From Sciurus carolinensis (taxonomy: Eukaryota; Chordata; Mammalia; Rodentia; Sciuridae): a stretch of 64,000 nucleotides of DNA. The notes under the pieces are model-generated. The model did no database searches. It was not told the DNA's origin and saw only the letters and a program-made list of their open reading frames with translations. Position 1 is the stretch's first letter; every line of letters starts with the position of its first letter. Shown here one piece after another: positions 11,601-22,300 of the stretch. Made by a program: the position numbers and the translations under genes. The stretch is from NCBI RefSeq assembly GCF_902686445.1, contig NC_062222.1, positions 135,911,035 to 135,975,034 on the forward strand, written 5' to 3'.

Positions 11601-14600
11601 TTGATTTCTCCCAATTCTGGAGCCTGGAAGTTCAAGACCAAGTGGCGGCAGTTTCTGTGCCTGGCAAGGGCTGCTCTCAGCTCCCAAGGTGGCGCCCTCT
11701 TGCTCTGTCTTGCATGGCGGGGGCGGAGGGGTGATGAGGGGGGCAAGTTCTGATGCTGTTTTGATGAGGGCCCTGACCCAGCCATGAGGGTGCCCCGGGC
11801 CTCCCTCCCAATGCTGACAGACTGGGGTCAGTCCCAACACCCAGATCAGCGTGTACGTTCAACCTTATCTTGGTCATTTTTCAGTTCTTTAAAAGGGCCC
11901 TTGTCTTAGACTTCATTGCTTCTGGATGCACTTGAGATTTCCTTTGTTCTTCGGTTTCACCCGTTGAGTGTGGTGTGGCTGAACACCTGTGTGGTCTGTG
12001 TGTGTTCTCTTTTTCTTTTTTCTTTTAAAATAATTTTTAGAATAATTTTTATTCTACTTATTTTTATGTGGTGCTGAGGATTGAACCCAGTGCCTCACAC
12101 TGCTAGTCTAGTGCTGCACCCCCAAGCTCCACCCCAGGCCCTGTGTGACCTCTCTAAAGCCACATCAGCTGCGCCGTGTGCGGAGGCCATCCCGAACCCA
12201 CCTGGGCGAGCTTTCTCTGACAGCGTGAGAACCCAGTCGTCCCACTTAGGAGTCGTGGAATAGAAACCAGCCTGTGGAGCCTTGTGTCTGTGCTCGCGTG
12301 GTAGATCCGCAGAGCCCTGGAAGCCACCAGTGCCACTGAGCCATCTTTCCCGTGCTCGCCCCTAGCGTTTTTGGTCCCTCCTGCCGGTCTCTGCCGCTGT
12401 CTTGCTGGGCTCCAGCCTCTCCGCACGTGTGACTCTCCACACCACTCAGTATTTCTCATCCCTTGGCACACTGGTACATCCTGGATTTCTTCTGAGCTGA
12501 ATTCCAGTTCCCTGTCTCTCTGGATGTGTCCTCTCTGCTCTGAAGTCTGTGGAGTTCTAAATGTCAGCTGTCGTGCTGGGAGTTCTAGAATGTTTCTGAC
12601 TTTCTACATCCTTTCTAAAGATCTGCTAAGATTCTTCATCTTATCCATTCCTTGAGTGTATAAATTATAATCATTGTAATGCTTGCCTGATTATTCCAAA
12701 ATCTGGTATCTTGTGGTTATTTTTCTACTGCCCATTTTATTCCCTTTATTTTGGGTTGATTTCTATCTGTTTGCATGTCTGGTTATTTTCATTGACTGCT
12801 GGACATTATCCATGAACAATTGTAGAGAGAACATAAGACTCTGAATGAGGCCATCATCTAAAGGGGATTTATCTTTCTTCCAGCAGGAATTTCTGACGGT
12901 AGCAGATGAGCTCCACCCCCTGGGGAGTTTAGCCGAGTCACATTAGGTCTTCGTGAGGGACGCATCCTTCTCTCTAGGATGAGCCCCCTGTCCCCAGCCC
13001 CGTTGTTTGCTGGGCCTCCCCTTTGCCATGCAGACTGCCGAGGCGCTCTCCAGCTTGCCGGCCCCTTCGCCGACACCTTACGTCACGAAACCAAACGCTG
13101 GGCCTCCTGGGTGGACCCAGGCTGTTTCCCTGAGTCACTGGGATGTGAACTCAAATTAGCTCAGTTTCAGTGTGGGGTGTGTTCAGTTTGAAATCCACTG
13201 GGTATGTGCTGAGGGCCCTGCCCAGGTGCCTCTGGAACGTGGGTGGGAGTAGTTTGAAGGCAGGTGCTGGTGGCCACCAGGTGGCTGTGGTGGCTGAGAG
13301 GCAGCACAGGAGCTTCCTCCCGTCCCACGCAGTGGGCTCCTGTGGTACCAGGGAGTTTCTTGGGCGCCAGCCTGTCGGGCTGCTCTCCCCACAGGTCCAC
13401 GCGGGGCATCCTGCAGGGCCACGAGCTGCTCCTGTGCTCCACCCTCCGGAGGCTGGCTCTCCGCGCCGGCGCCATGGCCACCCTGGCCCAGATGAGGCTG
13501 TCTGGGAAGAAGAACCTCCTGCAGGAGCTGCGGGAGCAGCAGGCGCTGGAGCAGGGCTCCTCCCACTGTCGGGACGGGCACCAGTGGCAGCTGCTCCAGG
13601 CCCTGGTGAGCCCGTCCCCCAGCGCCCCCCGGGAAGTGCCCCACTGGGTCTTGGGCCAGCCATGTCCGTCCAAACCCAGATCCTGCCCCCGTAGTTGCTC
13701 CGTGAACCTGCTCGGGCTCTGTAGCAAGGTCACGGCCACAGCCCACACGGCAGAGCTCCCGTCTCAGTCTGGAGGCCGCACGAAGGAGGTCCCGGAGTGG
13801 CGGGCCTGCTCCTTGGAGGCCGCTCCCCTCTGTTCTCACTTCTCACGCGGCTGTCCCTCTGTGCTTGTCTGTGTCCTGCCCTGTCTTCACTGCGGACCAG
13901 GCACTTTGGATCAGGACCACCCTCATGATCCCATTTTAAGTTAACTGCCTCGTTAAAAATCCTGTCTCCAAATCCGTCCAGTCCCGGGGCCCTGGGGTTA
14001 GAGCTGAACACGTGACCTTGGGGAGGAGCGGCTGAGCGCATCACAGTACCCGCCTGTCAGCGCCCCATGGCCTGGTGCCCTGGTGCCACAGTGAGGTGCG
14101 CCAGGAGACCTAAGCCAATCAGAGGGAGAACGGTACCGCCATCAAGGCACAGAGGGGCTTTGGGATGTCACAGATCCAAAGGAGGATAATAGGCAGGTGG
14201 CGGAGCCGGGCTCAGACCCAGCGGGCTGACCCCCGGCTCACGCACGTGGCCCTGAGCCTCAGGTGCAGCCGAGTCTGCACCCACCGAGGGGCGGTCTCCC
14301 AGCCTCCCAGCCTCCGCCGTGCAGGGCAGCTGCTGGCCTCGTTGCAGGAGGCGCGTGTCCTGGAGGAGGCCGGCCGGCTGGAGGAGGAGGCACAGCAGAC
14401 ACGGCTGCAGCTCCATCAGCAGCTGCTGGCCGAGGCCCAGGAAGCCGGGCAGCTCCTGCAGCGGCACTCGGAGCGGGCCCTCGGGCAGGCGCTGCTGGGG
14501 CACGCGAGGAATGCGGCCACCAAGAGCCGGGCCAAGGACAGGGAGGAGCTCAGGGTACGTGCCAGCCCTGTCCCCGGGGCAGGAGGGACTGGGTGGGCGG

Positions 14601-17600
14601 GCCAGCACACCCGGACTGGTCCTCGGGCGCCCTGCCGAGCTTGCCTGCCTCCCCCTCCTCAGTTTCCCCTCTGCAGGGTGGGCTGCCCTCCCTCTGAGAC
14701 TGGCGAGGCCCAGTCTCCCCCGACGGCAGGGTTCCGCCTGCCACCAGCCCTGTGCTCTGCCTGGTCCCCAGCCAGTCTGGGTTGGGAGTAAGAGGGAGAT
14801 GTGAACCGGGCTGGGGGAGCCAGCCCCAGCTTGGCACGGTGGCCCCCCGTGACCTTCCCACCCCGCCCGTCCTTCTCTCCTCCCCACAGAAGACGCTGGT
14901 GGAGACAGTGGTGGAGAGCGTCCACGTGACCAGCGCCAGCGTGGGCCACCTGGTGCAGGCCTATTACCAGCAGGTGGGGAGGGTCATGCAGGACCACGAG
15001 GAGAGGAAGCTGCAGCTCCTGAAGACCCTGCAGGGTGCGCTGCCCGGGCCCCTGGAGACCGCCAGATTCCACAAATGGGGTGTCAAGTGTTCCAAACTGG
15101 GAGCAATTTAATTTTGAAATGTTTTCATGTATTTATTCACCCCCTCTTTTTATCCCCCAAATGCTTTTTAAAAGTCATGTAAAGAAACATGCACACAGTA
15201 CAACAAGGTTTCTAAAGCAGAGAATCAGTAGGAGGTAGACCCTGGGAAGGCAGGACAGGCCAGTAGCCCCCATGTAGAGGCGAATGGTTCTGTCTCTGGG
15301 TTCACCCAGACGTGGGCAGGTGGCGCCAGATGCCCCATCGCGGCTTTCCAGAGGAGAGTTGGGTTCCTTTAGCAGGAGGCAGGTGTGACCGCGGGCCACT
15401 GTAGGACGTTCTGGAAAGGGGGCACGCCACCTCCCCTCCCCAGGTCTCTGCTTCCGCTCTGTGGGAGGGGCTGGACTGCCCCGGGCGTCCTCCGGGCTCT
15501 CACTGCCCTTCCCTGACCCCGACTCACGCAGGGCTTCACGGCCAGCACCTGGAGACCGTGGAACTTAAGGGTCCACAGAGACCCCTCCCCATCAACCCAC
15601 CCCCCCGGGAGCCACAGAGAGGGTGGGCCGAGCTCATCCCTGCCCAGCCTCTGTGCCCCAGGCAGGTCAGCGGCCCCTGGGCGCCCAAGAGCCAGGGAAG
15701 GGCAGCACCCCCACGTTGCCCCAGAGCTGCTGGGCATTGGGCTGCCTGGCAGGTGGGGCCTTGAAGCGGGCGCCCTCTTGGGTGGGGCGCCGTAACAGCC
15801 CTGCTGGGGACAGGCGTGCACTGAGCTGGCCCCAGGAACCCAGGGCACCTGGGCATCTGAACTGCTTTTAAAACCTGCGTTTTCTGAGCATCTGAATCCA
15901 CAAACAAGAATGGGCAGGGAGGAAGGGCAGAGCCCCAGCTCCTTGGAGAGCCCGTGCCAGCCGGCACCCTGGCTCACTGCAGGCGCTCCTGCCTGCCTCT
16001 GCCCGCCCTGCGCTCCTCAAGCTCGCTGCTCCTGGTGCTTTAGTGCTGAATCCTCTGTCCTCCCTCTAAAGACTCACAGAAAAGCTGGAGGGGCAGCTGC
16101 TTTGTCCAGAGCTGCCTGTGGCTGTCCCCAGGGTTCTTGCGCATGCCACACTTGTCCCAGCACTGGGGTGAGCAGCGCTGGGTGGACACAAGTGTCCTGC
16201 CCAGCCCTGGAGCCAGCACTGCCCAGCCAGCAGAGTCAGTGACCTTGCTGTGACGTGGCCCACTGTCCTATCTCCTGTGGTCCAGGTGACAGAATTGACG
16301 GCTACAAGCTGTGGAGAAAGCAAGAACTCGGCGACCCTGGACCCAGGAGCCACACAGCAGGCGCAGCTCCCGGAACCTCCCCAGCTGTCCACCAGAGGTG
16401 AGGCTTGCGGAGGCCGTGGGTCCCCCAGGCAGGGATTCGGGGTCCTCTGTCCCCCACCCAGCACGGAAGGCCCTGGGCCTGCCTGCCCCCTGCCACAGTG
16501 GCACCTGCACCTGCGCCGGGCATCCGGGTTCGGGTGGCTCCTGCAGCCCCAGCAGCCCCTCCGCTCTCCTTCCTGCTCTCGCTCCCCCAGCGGCTGATCT
16601 TGGGGTGGGTGTGGGATCAGGTGTTCATGTGGGGTGACCTGGGAAGCAGAGAGGGAGCGGAAGGGAGCAGAGACAGGTGTTTCCCACGTGGCCGTTGCCA
16701 TGACCATAGCCTCACCCGTGGCTCAGGAGGCTGGGCTCCTGGCTTCTCTGGGTCTCACGCGGTGGAGACGGAGGCGCCAGCCGGCGGGGCTCTTCCTAGA
16801 GGCCCTGGGGGAACCGTTTCCGAGCGTGATCAGTTGCTGCAGAACTGAGCCACTTCCTTGCCGGCTGTCACAGGGGCCACCCTCTCTCTGGTCCTCTCTG
16901 GGTCCCCGGCTGGGAACGAGCAGCAGTGACAAACACTGCTCACGCCTGGGGTTGCCGCTGCCACCTCTGCTGCCCTCTCCTGGGTGGGCGGGGCTCCTCT
17001 GCTCCAAGGCTCAGCCGCTGTGGCGGGACCGCCCGGCACCGGCTCAGGCAGGAGTCTGGCGCCTGGGCCTCGTCACGCCTGCAGACTCCCTTGCCATCTT
17101 CAAGGGCTCTGGGACCTGAGCATGCTTAGGGACATGAACGGGGAAGTGGCCAGTTCTGGGGATGTCGTGTGACCGGCACAGCAGAGGGAAGGCCGCACGC
17201 CTGTGGCTTTGAGGGCCAGTGAGGCTCCAGCCGCCCCGGAGCTTCAGAGAGCTGTGCAGAACGGTCTCCAGGGACACCCGTGCAGGTGGCGTGAACGGGT
17301 CAGGGTCTGTCCTGGGGGTGCTGACTCGCCTGCCCACCCCGGTCCCCAGGCAGGCCACAGCCCTGCAGGCGCCTGCAGGCAACCCCCTGTGGGTTGCAGG
17401 CGGGTGCAGTGCCAGCGGGCCCCTCGTAAGCACCTGCTGTTTCTTGGCCACTAGGCGGGTACCAGGGCCGTGCCTGCCGTCTGTCCAGGAGCTCGGGGCC
17501 TGGGGAGAACAACATGAGTGAGGAATCAGCAGTCAGTCCGTGGGGGTGCTGGGGGACATGCCGGACCACAGAGGATCCCTTGCCTTGTCCTGCTGCTAAA

Positions 17601-20600
17601 AGTGGCAGAAAGGCAACAGCCATGGGAGTGGAGGAGAGGGAGCCCTGGCACGTAGCAGAGTCCAGGTCAGCTGCTCATTGGCGGCTGGCATAGATGGCAA
17701 GCACTGCAGCACCTGGATCAAACTGAGCCTGACACCCCCCATGACTCTCCGTCTGGCCATTAGCCGTGGTCAGCAAAGGCCCGCTATTGCACTGCAAGGT
17801 CTGGGCTGCACTGACTCTCCACACCCGTGCTCCGCAGCTCCCAGATTTGGGCACAGAAGCATCAGGTGGCTTTCACTGGGCCTGCAGATTCCAGGCCCCA
17901 CATCTGAAGACTGGGACTCAGGGCGGAGGGGAGCCTGGGCATCTGAATTGCTCACACGCACACCCCGACCCGGGGGTCCGGAAGGCCGCGGTCCGACCGA
18001 GGACTTCACTTTGCCCTGGGCGATCTAAGAGGAGAGGCCCCCGGGCCCCCTGGGCCAGCCCCACCTGGTGTAGGGAAGGGGACGTCCAGCCGGGTGTGCC
18101 GGGTCCAGGCATGGCCCGAGGCCCTCCCTCCCTCTCTGCCGGTCTCGTGGATCCACGGACAGGGTTTCTGGTGAGGCTCGGCCTCCGCAGGGCTGTCACC
18201 AGGCTCCCTCCTTCATGCTCCACCGCCCCTCCTAGCAGAGCTGAGGGCTGGGACCAAGTCCGCCAGTCACCCCAGGCGGGAGGGTCAGTGGTGCTGCCGG
18301 AGGGGTGTGGACAGCAGGGCGGCCTCAGAGGAGGGGCTGAGCGGGCCGTGCGAAGACAGCGTGAAGCCGGGTGGCATCTTGTGCCTTGGGGACACCGTGT
18401 GGACAACCGCCTGCCGGTGCTGAAGGGGCTTCTGCCTTCAGGTCCAGAAATTCAGCCTTTTCAGAAAGTCCACCTCAGAGACCAAGAGGAGGAAGGCCGA
18501 GGAATGCGAGGCCGGCCTGAAGGCCCCTCGCTGAGGCCAGCTGAGGCCAGCTGAGGGGAGGGGAGCACTCTGCTCCCCAGAGGGAGGCGGGGCCCCTGCG
18601 CTCGCGGACGCGCCTCTGCCCCGCTCTGTCCCCTGCCTCTCAGAGGAAGGGGCTGCCTCACTGGGATTTCCCTCTAGGAAAGAGCCCCGTTTCCCAAGGG
18701 ACGGGCCGGGCCGTTCTGAGATTTTAGATCAGGATGTGGCCCGGGCCGCTGGTCCTTTCAGGAGAACGCTCCTCCCTGGGCAAGATGGCTCTTTCAGGAC
18801 AATATACCACCTCTGCCAGCACCTGGCAGCTGTGACCCCAGGCAAGCCCGCTTCTCAGCTTCTCCTTTCCCCTGGCTCTTCTTCTCTGTCCTGCTGATGT
18901 CCCCAAGCTACCCTGAGGATCGAGACAAACGTGCGTGCAGAATTCTGTCAGCTCCTTGCTCTTCAGGCCTGGACGGTGGCCCCAGCGCTGGGCCGGCTGC
19001 TCCCGGGTCCCCAGGCCCCAGGCGTCAGTGGCACCTACGGGTCACTCATTCTGCAGCATGGTGGCCCTTTGGGAGGGCTGGTGTGGAGACTCCGAGTGCC
19101 TGCGGCTCGACAGTGTTGACCACCCCTCCCCACCAGGCTGCGGTCGCGGCAGAGGCGGTTCCTGGCCCAGCTGTCCACGCCCCAGCAGCTCCGCCTGGAC
19201 GCGCAGAGGCAGAAGGCCAGGGCTCTGGACCAGCTGGAGGCCCAGCTGGAGGCGCAGCTGCAGGTGAGAGCCGAGCGGCCTTAGCAGGCGGCTTCGAGAG
19301 GAGCAGCGGCCAGGTCATGGTCAGGGGCCAGCCTGGCCTCTGGGTGGGGGCCCTGTGCCAGGTGCAGAGCCTTCAGCCGTCTGTGCATGGTCGTCCCCGT
19401 CCCACTGGCTGGTGCTGCGCAGCTGCCCAAGAGATCAGGAGCCTCTCGGGTGGCACGGCCCCTGTGGCCTCTGGCCACATCCTAGGAGGCGCAGAAAATT
19501 GAGCATCTTATGTGTGCAGATCGCCACCAGGTGGACTGCTCAGCATCAGGACTGCCGTCTGTCCTGTGGGCCCTGCGGGGCGACAGGCCTGCATCCTGTC
19601 CAGAGCACACAGGAGCTCAACCCAGGACAGAAAGCGATAGCCTGGGCGTGGCCCAGGACAAACACCCTGCGTTTCTGAGGGGACGCCAGGAACGTGCTGG
19701 CCCTGTCGGAGGTCTCCCAGAGCAGGGCAGCCAGGACAGGGACGCGGACAAGCGTGCCACCGTGGAAACTGGCCCTTACTTCTGGAAGGTCTGTGGTGGA
19801 CAGTGGCTGGCCCATGCCTCCACCTACAGCCAGGGGGCAGTTACCACGCCTGTCCTGACGACAGGTGGGGAACCTGGGGCTGGCGGAGGGGAGGGTCTGA
19901 CAGGGTCCCAGGGCAGCGAGCGGTGGGCGGGCCTGTCTGGTGGCAGGCGCTCAGCTCTGGAGTCGGGCCACACTGGCTAGGTCCTGTCCTGCGGCCACCA
20001 CCGCGGAGCTCTCGCCCTGTTCTCGTCTGTGCCGGGCCCCGCAGCCTCTCGGGGCACTTCGGGGAAAGCCTCCTCCTGCTGGGGACGTGTCCCACCAGGC
20101 TCCTGCACAGGGCAGGCTCTGTCGGGCCCAGGAGCTTCGGGGAGGGGCCAGCTGATCCTTCCCGTTTGCACATCAGGACGCGGAGCAGAGCTTCATCTCT
20201 GAGCTGGCGGCCTTGGCCCGAGTGCCCCTTGCTGAGAACAAACCGCTCTCCAGGAAGCGCGGGCCGCCGGGTAAGTGGTAGTGTCTGCTGCAGCGGAACC
20301 CTCGGGGCTGAGGAGGAGGGTTCCACTTCCCTGCCCACCACCGCCTGGCTCTGTGGCCTCGGGCTCATACCCAGCCTCTCTGGGCTTCCACGACCTCATC
20401 TGTAAAGGAGCAGGCTCCTTAGGGCACCCGGGCGGGCCCTGGCTGTCCGTGTTTGATGATCCCAGTTGCTGGGCCTGCGGCTCACCATGCCTCACCCCTA
20501 ACTCTGTTCCCCTCTGTAAAGTGGGGAGTAAGCCCCTCCCTGCCAGTGACAGAATCAGGGTACCTGAAGGTGTGCTCACCCAGACACCCACGAAGGCAGA

Positions 20601-21504
20601 CGCTCCAGCACAGCCGCTCCGCCGCCAGCTGCTCTCTGCACCCCAAGTCTCAAAGGCCGCTGGGTGTGCTACGAACACGGCCTGGCAGATCTGGTTAAGT
20701 CCCGGCGCTGCCATTTACCAGCGCAGCTGGCCTGGGAAAGCCTCGTCTTCTGAGCCTCAGTTTCCTTGTCAGTGAAATGGGCATGATGCCGTGGAGAAGC
20801 AGGGCCCGCCTGGCCACTGGGCGCTCGAGAATGTCGGCCTGGGGCCGGGAGGAGTTCTGAAGGCCCAGGGTCCTCTCTCTTCCAGAGAAGCCTCTACGGA
20901 CCAAAAGGAAGAAGCCTCTGCCTCAGGAGAGGGGGGACCCGGGGCTGCCCAGCGATGGCGACCCTGCCTCAGGGGACCACGCCTCCGGATCGCTCAGGTA
21001 CAGGGTCCCCAGCTCTCGCTCAGGTGCTTCTTCACCACCCCCGTGGCCTCTGGGTGAGAAGGCCCCGGGAAGCCCGAGAGGGAATGGGCAGCCGGGATTT
21101 GAGCGCGAGGCTTGGCCACACCGCGGGTGGGGGCGTTGCTGCAGCCGCTGCAGTTGTCCCTGAGGGGAGGGACTCTGCTGCCACGCTGTGGGTGTCCAGC
21201 TGGAACCACCCCAGCCGCCTCCTCCAGGGTCAGCACTGGCCGCCAGCCTGTGCCAGTGGGCCTGGTGTGGGAGCCCGCATGCCCCAGAACCAGGGCTCTG
21301 CCTCGTCACCACACAGGTCACTGTGAAAACCACCTCGGTGCTGTGCTACCATCGCCCTAGTGGGGTCACTGTGCCTGGACACAGGCAGAGTGCTGACCAC
21401 CACTCTCTCCTGCGCCCTGCAGCCCAAGGCCGGGCCAGCAAGAAAGCGAGGCTGGTGACGGCGAGGACGCAAGGAGGCTGCTGAAGAGGAGGAGCAACCT
21501 GTAG
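5400..21504 (+). CDS. EVC: EVC, 3' half of coding region (10 exons, C-terminal 469 residues)
   Basis: Ten + strand exons join in frame and match, exon by exon, my recollection of the C-terminal half of mammalian EVC (about 992 residues in human). EVC is a single-pass ciliary membrane protein. With EVC2 it forms a complex at the base of the primary cilium that transmits Smoothened signals to the GLI factors; loss causes Ellis-van Creveld syndrome (family knowledge). The part here lies after the membrane segment. It is rich in Glu, Gln, Leu and Arg with long predicted coiled coils (exons 12-16 and 18), and ends in a basic tail with TKRKK and LLKRRSNL, similar to proposed nuclear-localisation motifs. 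Exon lengths are 210, 110, 211, 207, 145, 112, 127, 94, 112 and 82 coding nt. All acceptors are AG and donors GT, and no internal stop occurs. The 5' exons lie left of the window. Exon numbers 12-21 are inferred from human. Confidence 0.95.
5878..6310 (+). mobile_element. MLT1-type MaLR LTR
   Basis: Shows GGCCAAAAGGGCTTTGTGGC, GATTAAGTTAACCATCTTGA, ACGTCATCACAGGGCTCCTG and AGCTTCTAGAAGCTGAAAG, the usual order of an MLT1 LTR. Confidence 0.65.
8055..8435 (+). mobile_element. MLT1-type MaLR LTR
   Basis: Shows AGGACCTTGCAGATGTGATT and ends with the MLT1 3' motif GTGAGATAATAAATGCG...TTTTAAGCCACTAAGCC. Confidence 0.75.
9943..10010. repeat. Bulged inverted repeat (hairpin)
   Basis: The left arm 9943-9970 pairs with 9991-10010 (AGAATGATCTAAACAACATT) around a 20-nt loop. 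The left arm carries a four-base bulge (ACCC side). Possibly a short palindromic DNA-transposon remnant; no family recognised. Confidence 0.6.
10413..10522 (+). CDS. EVC: EVC exon 13
   Basis: 110 nt starting VWMEECALS and ending with two bases of a split Glu codon (phase 2). The donor is GTGAGT. By length this is the exon whose human donor +5 position is a known disease site (c.1886+5); the +5 base here is the consensus G. Confidence 0.94.
10638..10700 (+). repeat. MIR 3' fragment
   Basis: GCCTCTGGGCCTCAGTCTCC followed by GCAAAATGGGGCTAATGATT, typical of the MIR end. Confidence 0.6.
11550..11840 (-). mobile_element. MST/THE1-like MaLR LTR, antisense
   Basis: Contains GCAGAGTACCTGAGACTGGG, TTCTGGAGCCTGGAAGTTCA and GCATGGCGGGGGC in the antisense LTR order. 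It is inserted in AT-rich, probably L1-derived, sequence. Confidence 0.7.
12010..12146 (-). mobile_element. ID-type SINE (sciurid form), antisense
   Basis: The + strand reads T-rich tail, TATTTTTATGTGGTGCTGAG, GATTGAACCCAGTGCCTCAC, then CCCCAAGCTCCACCCCAGG. This is the reverse of a tRNA-derived ID body followed by the CACATAAAAATAA tail common in squirrels. Confidence 0.75.
12420..12960 (-). mobile_element. L1/HAL1-like fragment, antisense
   Basis: Shares the order of old L1-related blocks, including TGCTGGACATTATCCATGAA and CAATTGTAGAGA, with copies elsewhere in mammalian genomes. By-eye assignment. Confidence 0.5.
13395..13605 (+). CDS. EVC: EVC exon 14
   Basis: 211 nt. The first base completes the split Glu codon, then [13 protein letters not shown] through HQWQLLQAL. 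The acceptor is CCCCACAG and the donor GTGAGC; the exon ends in phase 0. It contains the conserved-looking MRLSGKK and LLQELREQ segments of EVC. Confidence 0.94.
13606..14347 (+). other. EVC: EVC intron 14
   Basis: GC-rich intron with no recognised repeat, gene or RNA. Confidence 0.7.
14348..14554 (+). CDS. EVC: EVC exon 15
   Basis: 69 codons from [17 protein letters not shown] to AKDREELR, with a strongly heptad-like Leu/Glu/Gln pattern that predicts a coiled coil. The acceptor is CGTTGCAG and the donor GTACGT; phase 0 at both ends. Confidence 0.94.
14555..14889 (+). other. EVC: EVC intron 15
   Basis: Short GC-rich intron of 335 bp; nothing else recognised. Confidence 0.8.
14890..15034 (+). 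CDS. EVC: EVC exon 16
   Basis: 145 nt, [13 protein letters not shown] through LLKTLQ, plus one base of a split Gly codon. It includes the QAYYQQVGR motif. The donor is GTGCGC, weaker than consensus at +4. Read-through would add an unrelated tail and stop at 15111. The next exon (16286) fits the phase only if this donor is used. Confidence 0.93.
15035..16285 (+). other. EVC: EVC intron 16
   Basis: Starts with a ~150-bp AT-rich block, then GC-rich unique-looking sequence. No gene or clear repeat. Confidence 0.7.
16286..16397 (+). CDS. EVC: EVC exon 17
   Basis: 112 nt; two bases complete Gly, then [18 protein letters not shown] through PAVHQ and two bases of Arg. It aligns with the human segment around ENYKLRKKQELSNP, but the Pro/Gly/Ala-rich second half has drifted. 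The acceptor is GGTCCAG and the donor GTGAGG. Confidence 0.9.
16398..19136 (+). other. EVC: EVC intron 17
   Basis: GC-rich throughout. Long open frames occur on both strands but lack homology, codon structure or splice support. A 10-bp direct repeat (gctgaggcca) lies near 18533-18553. Confidence 0.65.
19137..19263 (+). CDS. EVC: EVC exon 18
   Basis: 127 nt; the first base completes Arg, then [13 protein letters not shown] through [10 protein letters not shown], phase 0 at the end. A coiled-coil segment very rich in Gln, Arg and Leu. The acceptor is CCCACCAG and the donor GTGAGA. Confidence 0.92.
19264..20176 (+). other. EVC: EVC intron 18
   Basis: GC-rich intron with no recognised repeat or gene. 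Confidence 0.7.
20177..20270 (+). CDS. EVC: EVC exon 19
   Basis: 94 nt, [20 protein letters not shown] followed by a basic stretch ending KRGPP and one base of a split Glu codon. The [15 protein letters not shown] core is nearly unchanged from the human protein as I recall it. The donor is GTAAGT, full consensus. Confidence 0.94.
20320..20415 (+). repeat. MIR fragment
   Basis: CTGGCTCTGTGGCCTCGGGC, then CCTCTCTGGGCTTCC and CCTCATCTGTAAAGG. Confidence 0.6.
20655..20795 (+). repeat. MIR fragment
   Basis: GCGCTGCCATTTACCAGC, GAGCCTCAGTTTCCTTGTCA and GTGAAATGGGC occur in MIR order. Confidence 0.7.
20886..20997 (+). CDS. EVC: EVC exon 20
   Basis: 112 nt, [18 protein letters not shown], then an acidic, Gly/Ser-rich tail and two bases of a split Ser codon. 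TKRKK is a plausible monopartite nuclear-localisation signal (inference). The acceptor is CTTCCAG and the donor GTACAG. Confidence 0.94.
20998..21422 (+). other. EVC: EVC intron 20
   Basis: GC-rich 425-bp intron; nothing recognised. Confidence 0.75.
21423..21504 (+). CDS. EVC: EVC exon 21, terminal coding part with stop
   Basis: 82 coding nt; the first base completes Ser, then [25 protein letters not shown] and TAG at 21502-21504. The C-terminal KRRSNL matches mammalian EVC. The 3' UTR continues to the right, but its end could not be located. Confidence 0.94.
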
Positions 21505-22015
21505 TTGGAGGCAGCCCGCGGGCCTGGGCCTGGGCGTGCAGGGCCCACCCCCCACCACAGCCTGGGGACATGGCCATGCTGGGAGAGGACAGAGGAGGGT
21601 GCAGGCCTGCCCCCGACGGCCACACCTGAGAGGCCGGGGCCAGCCTCGGAGCACTCTTAGCCCGGGTGCCAACCCATTCAACCCCTGCCCTGGGCGACCT
21701 CCCGAGGGTCACCCTGCCCTGGCCTTCTGTACCCAGCTCTACCCCATGTCCAGAGGCTGCCATAAGCTGAGCTCACCTGGGTACAGCCCTGGGCTCTGCT
21801 CCCCAGCTTCTCTGCCCCGTGCTGCCAGGTAGGGTCTCAGGCTTGCTGTGTTTCCTAGACCCAAGGTCACTGTCCCTGATCCTCCACTCCCCCAGCCTAC
21901 CCTTGGCTGCCACGGTATTCCCATCAGGATCACTGATGGGTATTTTTGTCCAGCTCAGCACTGAGAACTGGTCAGCAAGGCAGAGCCTGAGTCTTGGACC
22001 AACGCCACCATGCAG

Positions 22016-22300
22016 GCTGCTTCAGTCAGCTTTCCACTGCTGTGACTAAGGCACCTGCCAGAACAACTAGATGGGAGGAAAAGTTCGTTTAAGGCGCTAG
22101 ATACAAAGTGTATACCCCAAAGGCACCCCCCAGGGACCACCTCCTCCAGCCACCCCCCGCCATCAATTAGCACTCAGTCCCATCGGGTGATTACTTCACT
22201 GATGTGGTTAAGACTCACCGCCCGGTCACTTCTCCTCCGAACCTCCTTGCATTGTCTCACACGGGAGCTTCCGGGGCACCTCACATCCAAACCATAACAC
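22016..22300 (-). mobile_element. MaLR LTR, antisense
   Basis: Opens CAGTCAGCTTTCCACTGCTG and ends CATCCAAACCATAACA, the reverse of an LTR beginning TGTTATGG. Lies 0.5 kb after the EVC stop, so it is probably within EVC 3' UTR or flank. Confidence 0.65.

Larger units (their letters stand above)
10523..13394 (+). other. EVC: EVC intron 13
   Basis: Mostly repeats: a MIR-like piece, AT-rich probable L1 antisense sequence, an antisense MaLR LTR, an ID SINE and another L1-like stretch. No gene seen. Confidence 0.65.
20271..20885 (+). other. EVC: EVC intron 19
   Basis: Contains two separate MIR fragments in + orientation; otherwise nothing recognised. Confidence 0.7.

Noticed and set aside
13167..13839. 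Long - strand frames overlapping EVC exon 14
   Set aside because: Antisense shadows of a real GC-rich coding exon.
14168..14887. - strand frame of 239 codons over EVC exon 15
   Set aside because: Antisense shadow of EVC coding sequence and GC-rich intron.
17766..18554. Open + strand frame of 262 codons in EVC intron 17
   Set aside because: GC-rich intron with long chance frames on both strands; no homology, no exon-like boundaries, and it would break the EVC phase.
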